A stretch of DNA of 6,086 nucleotides from Halanaerobiales bacterium (GTDB taxonomy: Bacteria; Bacillota; Halanaerobiia; Halanaerobiales; JADQBU01). The notes beneath the pieces were generated by a model. That model saw nothing but the letters and a program-made list of their open reading frames with translations. It did not search any database and was not told the DNA's origin. The DNA is taken from assembly GCA_016278435.1 (NCBI GenBank), contig JADQBU010000395.1:1-6086 (forward strand). The letters are read 5' to 3'. The position numbers and the translations under genes are program-made. Every line of letters begins with the position of its first letter. Within the stretch, counting starts at the first letter, position 1. Below, piece by piece: positions 5,265 through 6,086 of this stretch.

Positions 5265-5400
5265 ATGATAAATGAAGTAGCAAAGTTAACAGGAATGATA
5301 GTTAAGACACTACTTCCTGGCTACAAAATTGGTTTACTGGAGAGGTATAAGAAGAGAAGCAGGATATCGTCTATATAGTATGCTGAAATTGGTTGAGCTG
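5265..5400 (+). pseudogene. Frameshifted N-terminus of a second MerR-family regulator
   Basis: ATG 5265 reads INEVAKLTGMIVKTLLPGYK then IGLLER, which matches the MerR helix-turn-helix (INEVAKLTGVTVRTLHYYDKIGLL), although the HYYD part is degraded to LPGY and is one codon short. After about 5343 the match moves to the +1 frame: GIRREAGYRLYS (5344-5379) is the MerR wing (the usual form is EAGYRLY), followed by MLKLVELF. The original frame stops at TAG 5376-5378. So a one-base frameshift near 5343 and local damage inactivate it, and the sequence has no dimerisation helix or effector domain beyond about 5405. A different MerR subtype from its intact upstream neighbour, judging by the sequence, so it is a separate gene and not a tandem copy. 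Clear family assignment from two blocks in two frames. Confidence 0.7.
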
Positions 5401-5430
5401 TTTAAATTCAGTTTAAACAAGTGTTATAAT
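5401..5430 (+). promoter_or_regulatory. Promoter of the response-regulator remnant with an 11-bp direct repeat
   Basis: A perfect TATAAT lies at 5425-5430; the -35 at the right distance (TTAAAT, 5402-5407, 17-base spacer) is weak. TTTAAA occurs at 5401-5406 and again at 5412-5417, exactly 11 bases apart, the spacing used by OmpR/PhoB-type dimers bound head to tail. Such activators compensate for weak -35 boxes, so this may be an autoregulated promoter left over from the intact gene. Confidence 0.45.
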
Positions 5431-5466
5431 ATATGAATAATAGAAATATTAAGAGGTGGTTAGATA

Positions 5467-5589
5467 ATGAGTGCAATTATGATTGTAGATGATGATCCAC
5501 ATATCCGGGAACTGGTCAGGGTATTTTTGCAAAAAGAAGGATCAGAAATCAACTCTTCGTTAGCACTAACATTATTATCATCCCAGTGA
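5467..5589 (+). pseudogene. Response regulator (OmpR type) truncated after 25 residues
   Basis: ATG 5467 begins SAIMIVDDDPHIRELVRVFL and continues QKEG, the first strand and helix of a two-component receiver domain with the acidic pocket Asp8-Asp9. Homology ends at Gly25 (about 5541). The phospho-acceptor Asp near residue 52, the Lys near 100 and the whole DNA-binding domain are gone. The frame then runs 15 foreign residues (SEINSSLALTLLSSQ) to TGA 5587-5589. AGGTGG at 5453-5458 is a good ribosome binding site and a TATAAT box lies upstream, so a 40-residue dead peptide may still be expressed. The cut joins it directly to the AbiEi remnant. No sensor kinase is present. The wording VDDDPHIRELVRVFLQKEG favours the OmpR/PhoB branch, but the output domain is missing, so this is inference. 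Confidence 0.78.
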
Positions 5590-5813
5590 TACAACCCACG
5601 TTTAATCTTAGTCATAAAATCAAGATTTATGACATAGAAAAAACAATTTGTGATTGTTTGAGATATAGAAATGAAATAGATATGGATGTAGTTAAAAAAT
5701 CATTAAATGAATATGTTAAAAGACGGGATAAAAACATTAATAAACTGTTAAGATATGCTAATATCACTAATATTTATAATTTGCTTAATAAATACCTGGA
5801 GGTCTTGCTATGA
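5541..5813 (+). pseudogene. AbiEi-type antitoxin, C-terminal remnant
   Basis: The frame ending at TGA 5811-5813 holds the C-terminal part of a type IV antitoxin of the AbiEi family. Recognisable are KIKIYDIEKTICDCLRYRNE, DMDVVKKSLNEYVKRRDKNI, then NKLLRYANI and a final YLEVLL; the family shows I-Y-D-x-EKTICD, a K..L..Y..RKDK.L.KL..YA core and an LE-x-LL end. Intact members are about 200 residues; the N-terminal winged helix-turn-helix is missing. ATG 5586 opens a 75-residue frame but has no ribosome binding site, and homology may begin slightly upstream, right after the response-regulator cut at 5541. In intact systems AbiEi represses its own operon and counters the AbiEii nucleotidyltransferase toxin; without the DNA-binding part it could not repress. 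Its stop overlaps the AbiEii start as ATGA (5810-5813), the normal operon arrangement, which supports the call. Confidence 0.7.
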
Positions 5814-5884
5814 GTGATAATATTAAGAATATGGCAGCTTCGGTAAAAGCCAGGTTAAAAAACATTGCTAAGAAAAGACTTTAA
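5810..5884 (+). pseudogene. AbiEii-type nucleotidyltransferase toxin, N-terminal stub
   Basis: ATG 5810 encodes MSDNIKNMAASVKARLKNIA and four more residues (KKRL) before TAA 5882-5884. AbiEii/AbiGii toxins begin this way (N...ASVKARL.NIAK...), then continue for about 250 residues with the L-K-G-G-x-A-L and D-x-D nucleotidyltransferase motifs, none of which is present. GGAGG at 5798-5802 is a good ribosome binding site, and the 4-base overlap with AbiEi is retained. The stub ends where sequence from a minus-strand gene begins, so the toxin was cut by a rearrangement, not by point mutation. It cannot be toxic. The start-of-protein match together with the AbiEi neighbour makes the assignment fairly secure despite 24 residues. 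Confidence 0.68.
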
Positions 5885-6067
5885 ATGATTTTTTAATAAG
5901 AGTACAAAATCCCGGTCATGTACGAAGTTTATATATAATTGATAGGTTTCTATACTGATATATCTGGCCCGAAGCATATCCCAGAGGTTAAAAGCATCTA
6001 ATGCTGATATCCTTTCTGAGCCGGTTATAGATTTTTTAAATAATGAAATATCAAAGGGAATATCCAT
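5855..6067 (-). pseudogene. CotF/DUF3231-like helical protein, 5' fragment
   Basis: On the minus strand, ATG at 6067-6065 starts a 70-residue frame: MDIPFDISLFKKSITGSERI, then SALDAFNLWDMLRARYISIE, TYQLYINFVHDRDFVLLLKN and a short tail ending at TAA 5857-5855. The block A-x-NLW-D..RARY...E..Q.Y.NF.HD.DF..LL is like the first two helices of the ferritin-like bundle in DUF3231/CotF-like spore-coat proteins. Those are usually 150 residues or longer, so about half or more of the C-terminus is missing. Its last codons overlap the plus-strand AbiEii stub, marking a tail-to-tail junction. The frame is also open from ATG back to the window edge, with a weak GGAAG about 10 bases upstream of ATG, so a start outside the window is possible. 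Family assignment is moderate; a complete small protein cannot be ruled out. Confidence 0.45.
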
Positions 6068-6086
6068 ATTATTTATACTTCCAAAT

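Overview
The window looks like chromosomal DNA of a low-GC, anaerobic Firmicute. The base composition is A/T-rich, AGA is common, most starts have strong AGGAGG-type ribosome binding sites, and the gene families are clostridial in flavour (TipA-type MerR regulator, DUF2164, PadR, a CotF/DUF3231-like protein). Halanaerobiales or a related clostridial order is my best guess, but it is an inference; no rRNA or other marker is present.

Layout. 1-434: 3' remnant of a ketopantoate-reductase-family gene, broken by a frameshift and a stop. 435-750: a doubtful small ORF, then a candidate promoter with a dyad. 751-1560: intact short-chain dehydrogenase. 1601-2859: a tiny ORF joined by an ATGA overlap to an intact, very A/T-rich ATP-grasp gene. 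2938-3174: intact DUF2164 gene. 3204-3353: remnant of a DUF502-like membrane protein. 3463-3657: Nudix hydrolase gene that has lost its whole catalytic middle, followed by a good terminator. 3856-4116: PadR regulator cut off after about 31 residues and joined to an unrelated tail. 4297-5116: intact TipA/Mta-type MerR regulator behind a textbook 19-bp-spacer promoter with its operator, closed by a terminator. 5265-5400: frameshifted start of a second MerR gene. 5467-5589: first 25 residues of an OmpR-type response regulator. 5541-5884: remains of an AbiEi/AbiEii (type IV toxin-antitoxin) pair. 5855-6067, minus strand: start of a CotF/DUF3231-like protein, running tail-to-tail into the AbiEii remnant.

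How it fits together. Only four genes look whole: the SDR, the ATP-grasp enzyme, the DUF2164 protein and the TipA-type regulator. Between them lie eight or nine gene remnants from unrelated families, several still carrying an intact promoter or ribosome binding site. The main biological story is an accumulation of deletions and fusions, consistent with an accessory, rearranging locus, rather than one coordinated pathway. The TipA-type regulator is probably autoregulated and drug-responsive. The SDR and ATP-grasp genes are close and co-directional but have different base composition, so a shared pathway is not shown. The best candidate for something undescribed is the short peptide ORF coupled to the ATP-grasp gene, and that is speculative.
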